Below, one piece after another: positions 52,450 to 60,844 of a stretch of 64,000 bases of DNA. Location of the stretch: the NCBI RefSeq assembly GCF_000661915.1, contig NZ_CP007509.1:4539501-4603500 (forward strand), in the 5' to 3' direction. Below the pieces are notes generated by a model. That model saw nothing but the letters and a program-made list of their open reading frames with translations, did no database searches and had not been told where the DNA came from. Origin of the DNA: Stutzerimonas decontaminans (lineage in GTDB: Bacteria > Pseudomonadota > Gammaproteobacteria > Pseudomonadales > Pseudomonadaceae). Each line of letters starts with the position of its first letter. Position 1 is the first letter of the stretch. A program made the position numbers and the translations under genes.

Positions 52450-53417
52450 ATGCCCAGCCCGCCTGCGATCTCACCTATTTTGCGCTCGCGTCCACCGCGG
52501 CCACGCCGGTGCCGGTGGAACCGAAGACGCCTGTCGGCGAACTGCCGGACGTGCTCGGTGGCCGCTACCGGATCGAACGCCTGCTCGGCGTCGGCGGCAT
52601 GGGTGCGGTCTATCGCGCCCGTGACCTGTTGCGTGAACAGTTCGGCGATCCGGAACCCTACGTAGCGCTGAAGACGCTCAGTGAGGATTTCGCCGAATAC
52701 CCCGATGCCAGCGCGCTGCTCTACAGCGAGTACGCACTGACCACACGCCTCAGCCATCGGCATGTGGTGCGCCTGTACAACTTCGAGATCGACCCAAACA
52801 GCCAGCGCGCCTTCATCACCCTGGAGCTGCTCAAGGGGCCAACCCTCGACCAGCTGCTCTGCGAACGCCTGCAGGGCATGCCTTGGAGCGAACTGCAGGG
52901 CATCGCGTTACCACTGCTGGAAGCGCTGACCTACTCCCATAGCCTGGGCGTACTGCATGGCGACCTGAAACCGAGCAACGTGATGCTCGCCGATGACGGC
53001 CTGCGCCTGTTCGACTATGGCCTCGGCCAACCGCTGGAAGGCCTGCTGCCCGGTTTACCGCGCCTGTGCCGCACGCGCTTCGCCGCCTGGACGCCGCGTT
53101 ATGCAGCCCTGGAACTGCTCGACGGCGGCGAGCTGACCGCGGCGGCGGATGTGTACGCCCTGGCCTGCGTGCTCTATGAACTGGCCAGCGGCAGCCACCC
53201 TTATCGCAGGCTCAGCGCCCGCCAGGCTAAGGCCATGGAGCTGGATCGCGCGCTGCAACGGCCGCCGCAGCTGCCCGCGCACTGCTGGCCGGCGCTGCGT
53301 CTGGCGCTGGCATTCGACGAAGCGCAGCGCAGCATCGATGCGGCGGGCCTGTTGCACGCCTTCAGCCGCCCCGCACCGAGCCGTTGGCAGCGCTGGTTCG
53401 GCCACTCCCACGGATGA
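52446..53417 (+). CDS. stk1: T6SS Ser/Thr protein kinase (PpkA/Stk1)
   Basis: A 323-residue soluble kinase whose domain spans about 40-310: glycine loop RLLGVGGMGAVYRARD, VAIK-type lysine in PYVALKTLSEDF, catalytic loop LHGDLKPSNVML near 175 and metal motif FDYGLG near 195. The usual HRD arginine is Gly and DFG is DYG; the catalytic Asp, Lys, Asn and metal Asp are all kept. There is no transmembrane or sensor domain, matching the short H2-type Stk1. It probably phosphorylates TagH. Confidence 0.9.
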   Translation: MNAQPACDLTYFALASTAATPVPVEPKTPVGELPDVLGGRYRIERLLGVGGMGAVYRARDLLREQFGDPEPYVALKTLSEDFAEYPDASALLYSEYALTTRLSHRHVVRLYNFEIDPNSQRAFITLELLKGPTLDQLLCERLQGMPWSELQGIALPLLEALTYSHSLGVLHGDLKPSNVMLADDGLRLFDYGLGQPLEGLLPGLPRLCRTRFAAWTPRYAALELLDGGELTAAADVYALACVLYELASGSHPYRRLSARQAKAMELDRALQRPPQLPAHCWPALRLALAFDEAQRSIDAAGLLHAFSRPAPSRWQRWFGHSHG

Positions 53418-53438
53418 CATCAGGACAAGGACAGCCCA

Positions 53439-55874
53439 ATGTTCAACGCGGCCAATGAAACCCACTTCAGCCTGACCCTCGAAGGCGTCGATCACGACTT
53501 TAAGGTGCTCGAATTCCGGGGCCGCGAGGCCATCAGCCAGCCCTATCGTTTCGACCTGGAACTGGTCAGCGAGCGCCCCGACCTTGATCTGCAGGCACTG
53601 CTGCATAAGCCCGCCTTTCTCACCGTCGACCCCGCCGGCATGGGCATCCACGGCTTGGTCCACCGTATCGCCCAGGGTGAATCGGGCAAGCGCCTGACCC
53701 GCTATCGGCTCACGCTGGTGCCGCAGCTGGCCTACCTCGCCCATCGCACTAACCAGCGCATCTTCCAGCACCTGAGCGTGCCACAGATCGTCGCCCAGGT
53801 GCTCGAGGAACACGGCATCCAGGCCGATGCCTACCGCTTCGGGCTTGGCCCGGTGATCTACCCAGAGCGCGATTACTGCGCGCAGTACGACGAATCTGAC
53901 CTGCACTTCATCCAACGCCTGTGTGAGGAAGAAGGTATCCATTACCACTTCGAGCACAGCACCAGAGGCCACGTGCTGGTCTTCGGCGACGACCAGACCA
54001 GCTTCGCCCGACTCGGCCAGCCGACCGCCTATCTGCAGGACAACGGCATGACGGCTGACGAGCCGGTGATCAAGCGCTTCGCCGTGCGCGTCGCGACTCG
54101 CACCAGTCGGGTAAGCCGCCGTGATTACGACTTCGAACAACCCAGGCTGCTGATGGAGGCAGCCCACCGCGGCGAGCCGGCGGCGAACGCCATGCCGCAA
54201 CCCGATCTGGAGGACTACGACTACCCCGGCCGCTTTACCGAGCGCGCCCGCGGCAAACACCTCTCGCAACGCGCGCTGGAGCGCCACCGCCACGACTACC
54301 GCCTGGCCGAGGGCAACAGTGACCAGCCGCGGCTGGTCAGTGGCCATCTGCTGGAAATCTCCGACCACCCGCGCCGCGAATGGAACGACCTGTGGCTGCT
54401 TACCGAAGTGCTGCACGAGGGCAAGCAGCCGCAGGTGCTGGAAGAGTCGGTCACCAGCCATGTCGGTACCGGTGTCGGTTTCACTCAGGGCTACCGCAAC
54501 CACTTCACCGCTACGCCCTGGGATATCCCTTTCCGCCCGGCAATAAACCATCCGAAACCGAAAATCCTCGGCAGCCAGACCGCCGTGGTCACCGGCCCGG
54601 CGGGCGAAGAAATCCACTGCGACCAGTACGGTCGCGTGCGCGTTCAATTCCACTGGGATCGCGAAGGCCAGGCCGACGACAAGACCAGCTGCTGGCTGCG
54701 CGTCTCCTCCAGCTGGGCCGGTGACCGCTACGGCGGCATCGCCATCCCACGGGTCGGCATGGAGGTACTGGTGACCTTTCTCGAAGGCGATCCCGATCAA
54801 CCGCTGGTGACCGGCTGCCTGTACCACAAGGAACACCAGGTCCCCTACGACCTGCCGGCGAACAAGACCCGCACGGTGTTCAAGACCCTGAGCAGCCCCG
54901 GCGGTGGCGGCTACAACGAACTGCGCATCGAAGACCGCAAGGGCGCCGAGCAGATCTACCTCCACGCCCAGCGCGACTGGGACGAGAACATCGAGCACGA
55001 CCAGAAGATCCGCGTCGGCCACGAACGTCACGACACCGTGAAGGCCAACAGCTACAGCGAGTTCAAGGCCGAAGAACACCTGATCGTTGCCGGCGATCGC
55101 AAGGTCGAAGTCAAACCCGACGACCACCTCACTGTCGGCCAGACCCAGCACATCAAGCTCGGCACTGCCCATCTGACCAAGGCCGGCCGTGAGATCCACC
55201 TCAAGGCCGGGCAAAAGATGGTCATCGAAGCCGGCGTCGAACTGACCCTCAAGGCCGGAGGAAGCTTCATCAAGCTCGACCCGGGCGGCATCACCGTCTC
55301 CGGCCCGCTGGCGCGGATCAACGCCGGCGGCGCACCGGGCAAGGGCTCAGGGATCAAGATCAAGCCACCGGTGCTGCCGGGAGCGGCGGATAGCGACAAG
55401 GCGGGGCGCTTGTTGAAGCAGGTACAGGGCGGCCTGTCCAAATCGGCCGCTGTGGTAGCGCGCGGGTACCGATTCAATATTCGTCTTCAGGATGTACCAG
55501 GCGACGAAGGATTTCCCTTGGCACATACCCCATGGGGCATTGAGTTAGGTGAGGATGACAACGTGCTGCTGCAGGGAGAGACCGATGCCGATGGCCGCGT
55601 GCTGCTGGATGATACTCAGCAAAAGCAGCTAGCGAAGGCCTACGCTCAGGCACCAGGGAGTCTCTGGCTCAGCTATCCCGGTCAACGGATAGCCCTGCGG
55701 GTTCATCTGGAGCGACAGGGTTGGGACAGTGAGCGCTATGCCCTGGGCGCGATGGATTTCAGCAATTGCCTCAGTCGCAATACCACAGGGAATGCGCTGC
55801 TGGAAAAAGAACGCAGCCAGCAGGATAGCCAGTGCAGCAGCGACCTCTACACCCACCTGCAATCCAAGGAATGA
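53439..55874 (+). CDS. vgrG: T6SS spike VgrG (copy 2) with C-terminal transthyretin-like adaptor
   Basis: An 811-residue VgrG. The first about 640 residues are a close paralogue of the VgrG at 10.3-12.4 kb (gp27/gp5 core, ESDLHFIQRLCEEEGIHY, GMEVLVTFLEGDPDQPLVTG). After APGKGSGIKIKPP it continues with an extra, less GC-rich segment: about 677-745 (FNIRLQDVPGDEGFPL, GETDADGRVLLDDTQ, GSLWLSYPGQRIALRVHL) looks like a transthyretin-type beta-sandwich, the fold known to tether Tle-type phospholipases to VgrG, then a Cys-containing tail. It lies 21 bp after the kinase gene and 6 bp before the effector start, so the extension probably docks the PLD effector. Confidence 0.92.
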   Translation: MFNAANETHFSLTLEGVDHDFKVLEFRGREAISQPYRFDLELVSERPDLDLQALLHKPAFLTVDPAGMGIHGLVHRIAQGESGKRLTRYRLTLVPQLAYLAHRTNQRIFQHLSVPQIVAQVLEEHGIQADAYRFGLGPVIYPERDYCAQYDESDLHFIQRLCEEEGIHYHFEHSTRGHVLVFGDDQTSFARLGQPTAYLQDNGMTADEPVIKRFAVRVATRTSRVSRRDYDFEQPRLLMEAAHRGEPAANAMPQPDLEDYDYPGRFTERARGKHLSQRALERHRHDYRLAEGNSDQPRLVSGHLLEISDHPRREWNDLWLLTEVLHEGKQPQVLEESVTSHVGTGVGFTQGYRNHFTATPWDIPFRPAINHPKPKILGSQTAVVTGPAGEEIHCDQYGRVRVQFHWDREGQADDKTSCWLRVSSSWAGDRYGGIAIPRVGMEVLVTFLEGDPDQPLVTGCLYHKEHQVPYDLPANKTRTVFKTLSSPGGGGYNELRIEDRKGAEQIYLHAQRDWDENIEHDQKIRVGHERHDTVKANSYSEFKAEEHLIVAGDRKVEVKPDDHLTVGQTQHIKLGTAHLTKAGREIHLKAGQKMVIEAGVELTLKAGGSFIKLDPGGITVSGPLARINAGGAPGKGSGIKIKPPVLPGAADSDKAGRLLKQVQGGLSKSAAVVARGYRFNIRLQDVPGDEGFPLAHTPWGIELGEDDNVLLQGETDADGRVLLDDTQQKQLAKAYAQAPGSLWLSYPGQRIALRVHLERQGWDSERYALGAMDFSNCLSRNTTGNALLEKERSQQDSQCSSDLYTHLQSKE

Positions 55875-55880
55875 TTGGCC

Positions 55881-58800
55881 ATGGCAACTGACTCTGCCTA
55901 CAACGGCGTTCGTGCAAAGGAACTCAACCAGATCAACACGCAGGACGGAAAGGCTTATGCGGCGTATTCCGCCCCCGATTTCTTTTTGAACGAAGCGAAT
56001 CTATTCGCTCCCAAGCGCACGGGGAATCAGGTTCGTTTTTTCACGACCGGCAGCGATTACTTCAAGGACGTTGCGGCCTCCATCGATCAGGCCGCTCGAT
56101 GCATTTTTATAACCGGCTGGCAGGTCAACTACGACGTATTGCTTGATGGCAAGCGAAGCCTTTGGCAGTGCCTGCATCAGGCTCTCAAACACCAGCCGAC
56201 CTTGAGAGTTTATGTCATGCCCTGGCTGAGCCCCTCTGGCAGCCTTGGCACTTACGACTTCGAGACCATGCTGGCAGTCTTCCAGCTCAATGCGGGCCTG
56301 ACTGGCGGCCCTCGTGCCTTCTGCACTCCGGCGATCCAACAAAGCGACATGAAGGGGCTCGGTGTTGCATTTTCTCACCATCAGAAATCAGTCGTAGTCG
56401 ACAACTGCATCGCCTATGTCGGGGGCATTGACCTGGCCTACGGGCGCCGTGATGACAATAACTTCAGCCTGGACGCCAGTAGCAGGCAAGGCAACGATGC
56501 CTACAATCCAGGGCTACCGAAACTGGGCTGGATGGATATAGACAAGCATGTCAGCTCGATGGGGCTGATGATGGCCACACTGTTCGATCTTTCAAAGCCC
56601 GTGTCGGGCAGCAACCTCATTCCACTGAGCAGGAGTACGGCTCTCAATGGCGCGAGCCATATTGCGGACCTTTTCCGCAGCCCTCCGTTTTCCGCTCTGC
56701 AGTGGCTGAATCGTGCCAAGAACAGCGCTCAGGAAAATCTCGATGAGGGTTTCGAGCGGCTCAGCGCTGCCCAGCGCCAGATGGTGGGTAAAAGCATTCA
56801 GGCGATGGCCAGGCTGATCAGCGACAACCTCGATAACGTTCCGATGGCCGAGGGATTGAAGCTGCGTCTGCAAGCTTGGTTGCAGGAGCTGCGTGAGGCG
56901 GCAGGTAATCTTTCCGAGTCATTGCGCATCAAGAGCATCGAACTGATCAGCCAGTGGATGAGTGAGACTGAACTCGGCCGCGTTTTGACCGTGCTCAGCG
57001 GCAAGAGCTTCGAGGATATTCCTGGCGCATACCGGGAGAGCACCAACGAGTTGGCCAGCTCGATGCTCTGGTTTATCTATCACTTGCTGCAGGAGCGCTC
57101 GGGGCAGCATCTGGAGCCTTATGCCTATTTGCATGAGAAGCCGCAGCCACTGGCCTCGCCGGATAATGGGCGCCTGGCCGAATATCAGCCGCGTATGCCC
57201 TGGGAGGATGTGCACTGCCGTATCGAAGGCCCCTCCGTCTATGACGTGGCACGTAACTTCATCGACCGCTGGAATGGACAGCAGGCCTACCTGGCCGATG
57301 CGCCGGCGCTGCAGGACACCACGCTGGTGCGTAATCTGCTGGAAGCCGTCGTGCGTTGGCTCAATACCTTGGTCAGTGAGACAGGCCTCGACCGTCTGGG
57401 CATGGGGCTCACGGTGAATGAAGCCCCACGCCTGAGCTTTCCCAAGTCACAGCCGGTATGGATCAACGCGCCCACACAATTGCCCGTGGCGCCCGGCCTC
57501 CAGCCGGGCGGCATGAGCGTGCAGGTTCTGCGCAGCGCCTCCAGCAGCATGACCCAACAGGAGCAGGTGGGGCGTAGTAAGGCGGGCGTCAACCTGCCCC
57601 TACCGGCAGGTATCGACACTGGCGGCGTGCAGGCCAACTGCAAGGCGGCGATGCTGCAGGCCATCTCCAGCGCGCAGCACTTCATCTATATCGAGAACCA
57701 GTTCTTTCAGAGTGCGTATGGTGAAGCGCGCGAAATATTTGATGATGCTCCGCTTTCCGGCCCGATGGCCAGCCTGCGTGACCCTGCCAGCCTGCGCCAG
57801 GACTACGTCGCCCGTGTGCGGCTACGTGAGGCGATGGCGGCCGAGAACATCTGGCAACTGGACTGGAAAGAAATCGATGCTATCGCCAAGGAACCCAGTA
57901 CCGAAGCCCGCCAGTTCCTGAAAAGTCTGCAAGCCATGTGGGGCGTCAATGCCCAGGGCTGGCTCACCCATAAACTTGGCGATGCCCAGTCGGGCCTGCT
58001 CAACGAGATTGGCGAAGCCCTGGCCAATCGCATTGGCCGTGCCATCGATGAGAAACGCCCGTTTCACGTCTACATAATTCTGCCGGTGCATCCGGAAGGC
58101 GCGCTGAACGTCCTCAATATCATGCATCAGGTTACGCTCACCATGCAGAGCCTGGTCTTTGGCGAGAATAGTCTGATCAAACGTATCCAGAAGCGCATGG
58201 CACTGCGTGGACTGCTGGATCGCAAGGCGAGTCGTGAGGAGGCGCTCAAAATCATCGAGCACAAGGACGCGAGCGGCCGGCCCGTTTACGAACAGCAGGA
58301 CTGGAGCCGCTACCTGACCCTGCTCAACCTGCGTACCTGGGAAAACCTCAAGGGACGTGTGGTCACCGAACAGATCTACGTGCACAGCAAGCTGCTGATC
58401 GCCGATGACCGTGTGGCCATTCTCGGCAGCGCCAATATCAATGACCGCAGTTTGCTGGGTTCGCGAGACTCAGAGTTGGCGGTCATCGTGCGTGATAGCT
58501 CGCCTGTACAGGTCAAGCTCGATGGTAAGCAGCCGCATACCGTCGGTAAGGCCGTGCATCAGTTACGGGTCGATCTATGGAAGAAGCACTTTGGCTTGTC
58601 CATGGCTGGGGGCTCCTCCGGCGTCAGCCCCGCCACCGGGCTGGCGCAGTATCTGGAGCAGCCGGCAGCGGAGGAAACGTGGAAGGAGATACAGGCGCGC
58701 GCGCAAACGAATACGGATTTTTACAACGGTTCTTTTGACTTCATTCCACAAAACATCAGCCAGGTACAGCCTCGCAAAACTCCGGATATGACCGGTTATC

Positions 58801-59123
58801 TGGACGGATTCCCCACCTCCACGTGGCCTACCTGGGCTTACCGTGATCTAGGTTTTATCAATCGCGGCGGGGAGCTGCTGGAGCCTATGCCCCATGAAGA
58901 GCGCTTCTGGCGCTCCAATACCTTGGCTGACGTGAAGATGTTCTCGCCACCCGTCGGTGTGCAGGGCTTTATCTGCGCCTTGCCCGTCAACTGGACGCGG
59001 GGTGAGAACAACGACTCAGGTATCAACCTGAGTATTCTGGCTCAGACCTTTGAGCATTCCGAACGTGATCGTGCCCTGGCGCAGGTTGATAACGGACGTA
59101 ACGAAGAGAACCGCCGCACATGA
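55881..59123 (+). CDS. T6SS phospholipase D effector (Tle5 family)
   Basis: A 1080-residue effector with two HKD catalytic motifs: SHHQKSVVVDNCIAYVGGID near residue 167 and YVHSKLLIADDRVAILGSAN near 834, plus GSANINDRSLLGSRDSE. This is the PldA/PldB (Tle5) layout; such enzymes attack membrane phospholipids of bacteria and, in P. aeruginosa, eukaryotic cells. ATG 55881 follows AAGGAATGATTGGCC; a TTG six bases earlier is a weaker alternative. It is preceded by its VgrG with adaptor domain and overlaps its immunity gene by 4 bp (ATGA). Confidence 0.92.
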   Translation: MATDSAYNGVRAKELNQINTQDGKAYAAYSAPDFFLNEANLFAPKRTGNQVRFFTTGSDYFKDVAASIDQAARCIFITGWQVNYDVLLDGKRSLWQCLHQALKHQPTLRVYVMPWLSPSGSLGTYDFETMLAVFQLNAGLTGGPRAFCTPAIQQSDMKGLGVAFSHHQKSVVVDNCIAYVGGIDLAYGRRDDNNFSLDASSRQGNDAYNPGLPKLGWMDIDKHVSSMGLMMATLFDLSKPVSGSNLIPLSRSTALNGASHIADLFRSPPFSALQWLNRAKNSAQENLDEGFERLSAAQRQMVGKSIQAMARLISDNLDNVPMAEGLKLRLQAWLQELREAAGNLSESLRIKSIELISQWMSETELGRVLTVLSGKSFEDIPGAYRESTNELASSMLWFIYHLLQERSGQHLEPYAYLHEKPQPLASPDNGRLAEYQPRMPWEDVHCRIEGPSVYDVARNFIDRWNGQQAYLADAPALQDTTLVRNLLEAVVRWLNTLVSETGLDRLGMGLTVNEAPRLSFPKSQPVWINAPTQLPVAPGLQPGGMSVQVLRSASSSMTQQEQVGRSKAGVNLPLPAGIDTGGVQANCKAAMLQAISSAQHFIYIENQFFQSAYGEAREIFDDAPLSGPMASLRDPASLRQDYVARVRLREAMAAENIWQLDWKEIDAIAKEPSTEARQFLKSLQAMWGVNAQGWLTHKLGDAQSGLLNEIGEALANRIGRAIDEKRPFHVYIILPVHPEGALNVLNIMHQVTLTMQSLVFGENSLIKRIQKRMALRGLLDRKASREEALKIIEHKDASGRPVYEQQDWSRYLTLLNLRTWENLKGRVVTEQIYVHSKLLIADDRVAILGSANINDRSLLGSRDSELAVIVRDSSPVQVKLDGKQPHTVGKAVHQLRVDLWKKHFGLSMAGGSSGVSPATGLAQYLEQPAAEETWKEIQARAQTNTDFYNGSFDFIPQNISQVQPRKTPDMTGYLDGFPTSTWPTWAYRDLGFINRGGELLEPMPHEERFWRSNTLADVKMFSPPVGVQGFICALPVNWTRGENNDSGINLSILAQTFEHSERDRALAQVDNGRNEENRRT

Positions 59124-60268
59124 AAAGCTTTTTCCGGTATCTAAGCCTCGGCCTGATGATTCCTGCAGGCATGGCGTTGGCCAATGAACCACGACAGGAG
59201 TGCCTTGGACGCATGACCTTCGATGTGCCCGAGGACATGCAATGGGCAACCTATTCCGCTCAACGAATCGACCGAATCACCGATGTATGGGGGGGGCATT
59301 TATTTACCCCCAAAGTAACAGCCAAAGGGGATGGCGGTAGTTATGACTATGACGGCCTGGCCATTCGAGTGAGCGATATTGTCGAGCGTGACACATTTGA
59401 TGGGGCTGCAAGATATATCAAAGGCACGGCGAGCTTGTATCAAGAGGAACTGATCAAAGAGGCGGCCAGAAAAAAAAATGCGCTTGAGGAATTAAAGGAG
59501 CTTGACAGAATGGAAAATACAAAAACGACCAGAGAAGCAGTAAAAAGGTTTGCGAAGAATATAGAAGAAGTGGAACGCAAGATCCCTATAACCAAAATCC
59601 ACGAATACGACCTCGGCATTCCCGACGCCTATTTCCTGGGAGGGCATCTCGCCCCTGGCAAAGCTTTGCTCTGGCGTAACAATCGCGTCTACTACTTCTC
59701 TTTTTCCAAGGCCGGCCCCGACTCCGCCGAGCGTATCAAGGCGCTGATGGCGCGCTTCCGAACCCGCAATCTTTATGAAGTACCCAAAGGCCCAGGCTTC
59801 TGCTTCCCCTACGGTTTTATCGCCGACGATGGCAAGACCGCCTACAGCATCAAGAACAGCCTGCGCTTCACTAAAACGCCCAATGTGATCTTCACCCTGC
59901 TCACGGCCTCGGCCAACGACCCCTGGCAGACCAAACCCACGCAGGGCACTTACGACAGCGACTATCGCCCCGGCTATGACGCCGAGAAATGGCGCAAGAC
60001 TTCCTTCACCGAGCGCATCCAGCTCGGCAAGCGCCTGGCTGGCCTGGAGGGCTGGCGTCTGGATCCCAAGCCGGGCTCCGGCGAGCAGGAGCGAGCCTGG
60101 TTCGCCCTGGCGCATCGAGGTGGGACGGGCTCACCGCTATTGGCGGTGCAGATGTTCACCTTTCAGAAAGGTACGGACAACCTGACTGAGCTGACGCCAC
60201 CACCAGAAGAGGTCATCCCGCGCTTCAAGAAACTGAGCAAAAGCATCAGGTTGCACGAGGTGCAGTAG
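59120..60268 (+). CDS. T6SS immunity protein, Tli4/Tli5-like
   Basis: A 382-residue exported protein with signal peptide SFFRYLSLGLMIPAGMALA. The mature part has ECLGRMTFDVPEDMQWATYS near residue 28, a charged helical insertion (about 115-160) and the C-terminal RTRNLYEVPKGPGFCFPYGF and LTELTPPPEEVIPRFKKLSK patterns of the Tli4-family immunity proteins, including two Cys. It is coupled to the PLD effector, so periplasmic inhibition of Tle5 is the expected role. The middle segment is AT-richer than either end, suggesting mosaic origin. Confidence 0.85.
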   Translation: MKSFFRYLSLGLMIPAGMALANEPRQECLGRMTFDVPEDMQWATYSAQRIDRITDVWGGHLFTPKVTAKGDGGSYDYDGLAIRVSDIVERDTFDGAARYIKGTASLYQEELIKEAARKKNALEELKELDRMENTKTTREAVKRFAKNIEEVERKIPITKIHEYDLGIPDAYFLGGHLAPGKALLWRNNRVYYFSFSKAGPDSAERIKALMARFRTRNLYEVPKGPGFCFPYGFIADDGKTAYSIKNSLRFTKTPNVIFTLLTASANDPWQTKPTQGTYDSDYRPGYDAEKWRKTSFTERIQLGKRLAGLEGWRLDPKPGSGEQERAWFALAHRGGTGSPLLAVQMFTFQKGTDNLTELTPPPEEVIPRFKKLSKSIRLHEVQ

Positions 60269-60422
60269 GCCTTGCCACTCAACTGGACACGGGGTGAGAA
60301 CAATGACTCCGGTATCAACGTGAGCATTATGGCTGAGACCTTTGAACAGCCCGAACGTGATTGCGCACTGGCACAGTGCCGATAATGGTCGTAAAGAAGA
60401 GACCCGCCACACATGAAAAGCT
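60269..60422 (+). pseudogene. Decayed duplicate of the effector 3' end and immunity gene start
   Basis: Directly after the immunity stop the sequence repeats the last about 150 bp of the effector gene and the first codons of the immunity gene (58977-59132), with many substitutions and a small indel. Read in frame it gives LPLNWTRGENNDSGINVSI, then AETFEQPERDCALAQCR and a stop, against LPVNWTRGENNDSGINLSIL in the intact effector. It ends in ACATGAAAAGCT, the same overlap that starts the immunity gene. Confidence 0.88.
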
Positions 60423-60469
60423 ATGTCCAATACCAGTTCGGCACGTGCGTACTTTGCCAAGAGCCTCGT

Positions 60470-60720
60470 GTGAAGTACGCCTTCGTCCGCGATCATGCTG
60501 AGCAGTATCCGATCCGCAGGCTTCGCCAAGCAGATACTACGTGCGGCGTAACAGAGCAGAGTCTCGGCGCTCCAAAGCAAACCGCACGCTGCTAAGCCAG
60601 ATTGAGGTCGCTCATCTCAATAGCCGCCAAACATATGGATCTATCCGGATTCATCGAGAGCTGCGTAGCCAAGGCAATACCGCAGGCCTAAACCGCATAG
60701 CCCGTTTGAAGCGGGAGGGG
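60470..60720 (+). pseudogene. IS3-family transposase OrfB fragment
   Basis: The frame from GTG 60470 reads KYAFVRDHAEQYPIRRL, the start of IS3-group OrfB. After a short deletion and frame change it continues YYVRRNRAESRRSKANRTLL and SRQTYGSIRIHRELRSQGN, typical N-terminal OrfB. The DDE catalytic core is absent and no OrfA or inverted repeats are seen, so this is a dead remnant joined to the decayed effector/immunity tail. Confidence 0.8.
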
Positions 60721-60844
60721 CCTCAGAATGAGACAATTACTGGTATGGCAGCAGGCTGTCCGCGGACGAACCTTTGAACACATCGTTGCGCATCGACTGC
60801 TGAGGCGCTTCTACAGATCGAGCGAAGCGAGCTTTAGGAATTTT

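Noticed and set aside
53055..55214. 719-residue minus-strand open frame
   Set aside because: Antisense shadow of the kinase end and vgrG; the same false frame occurs opposite the other vgrG copy.
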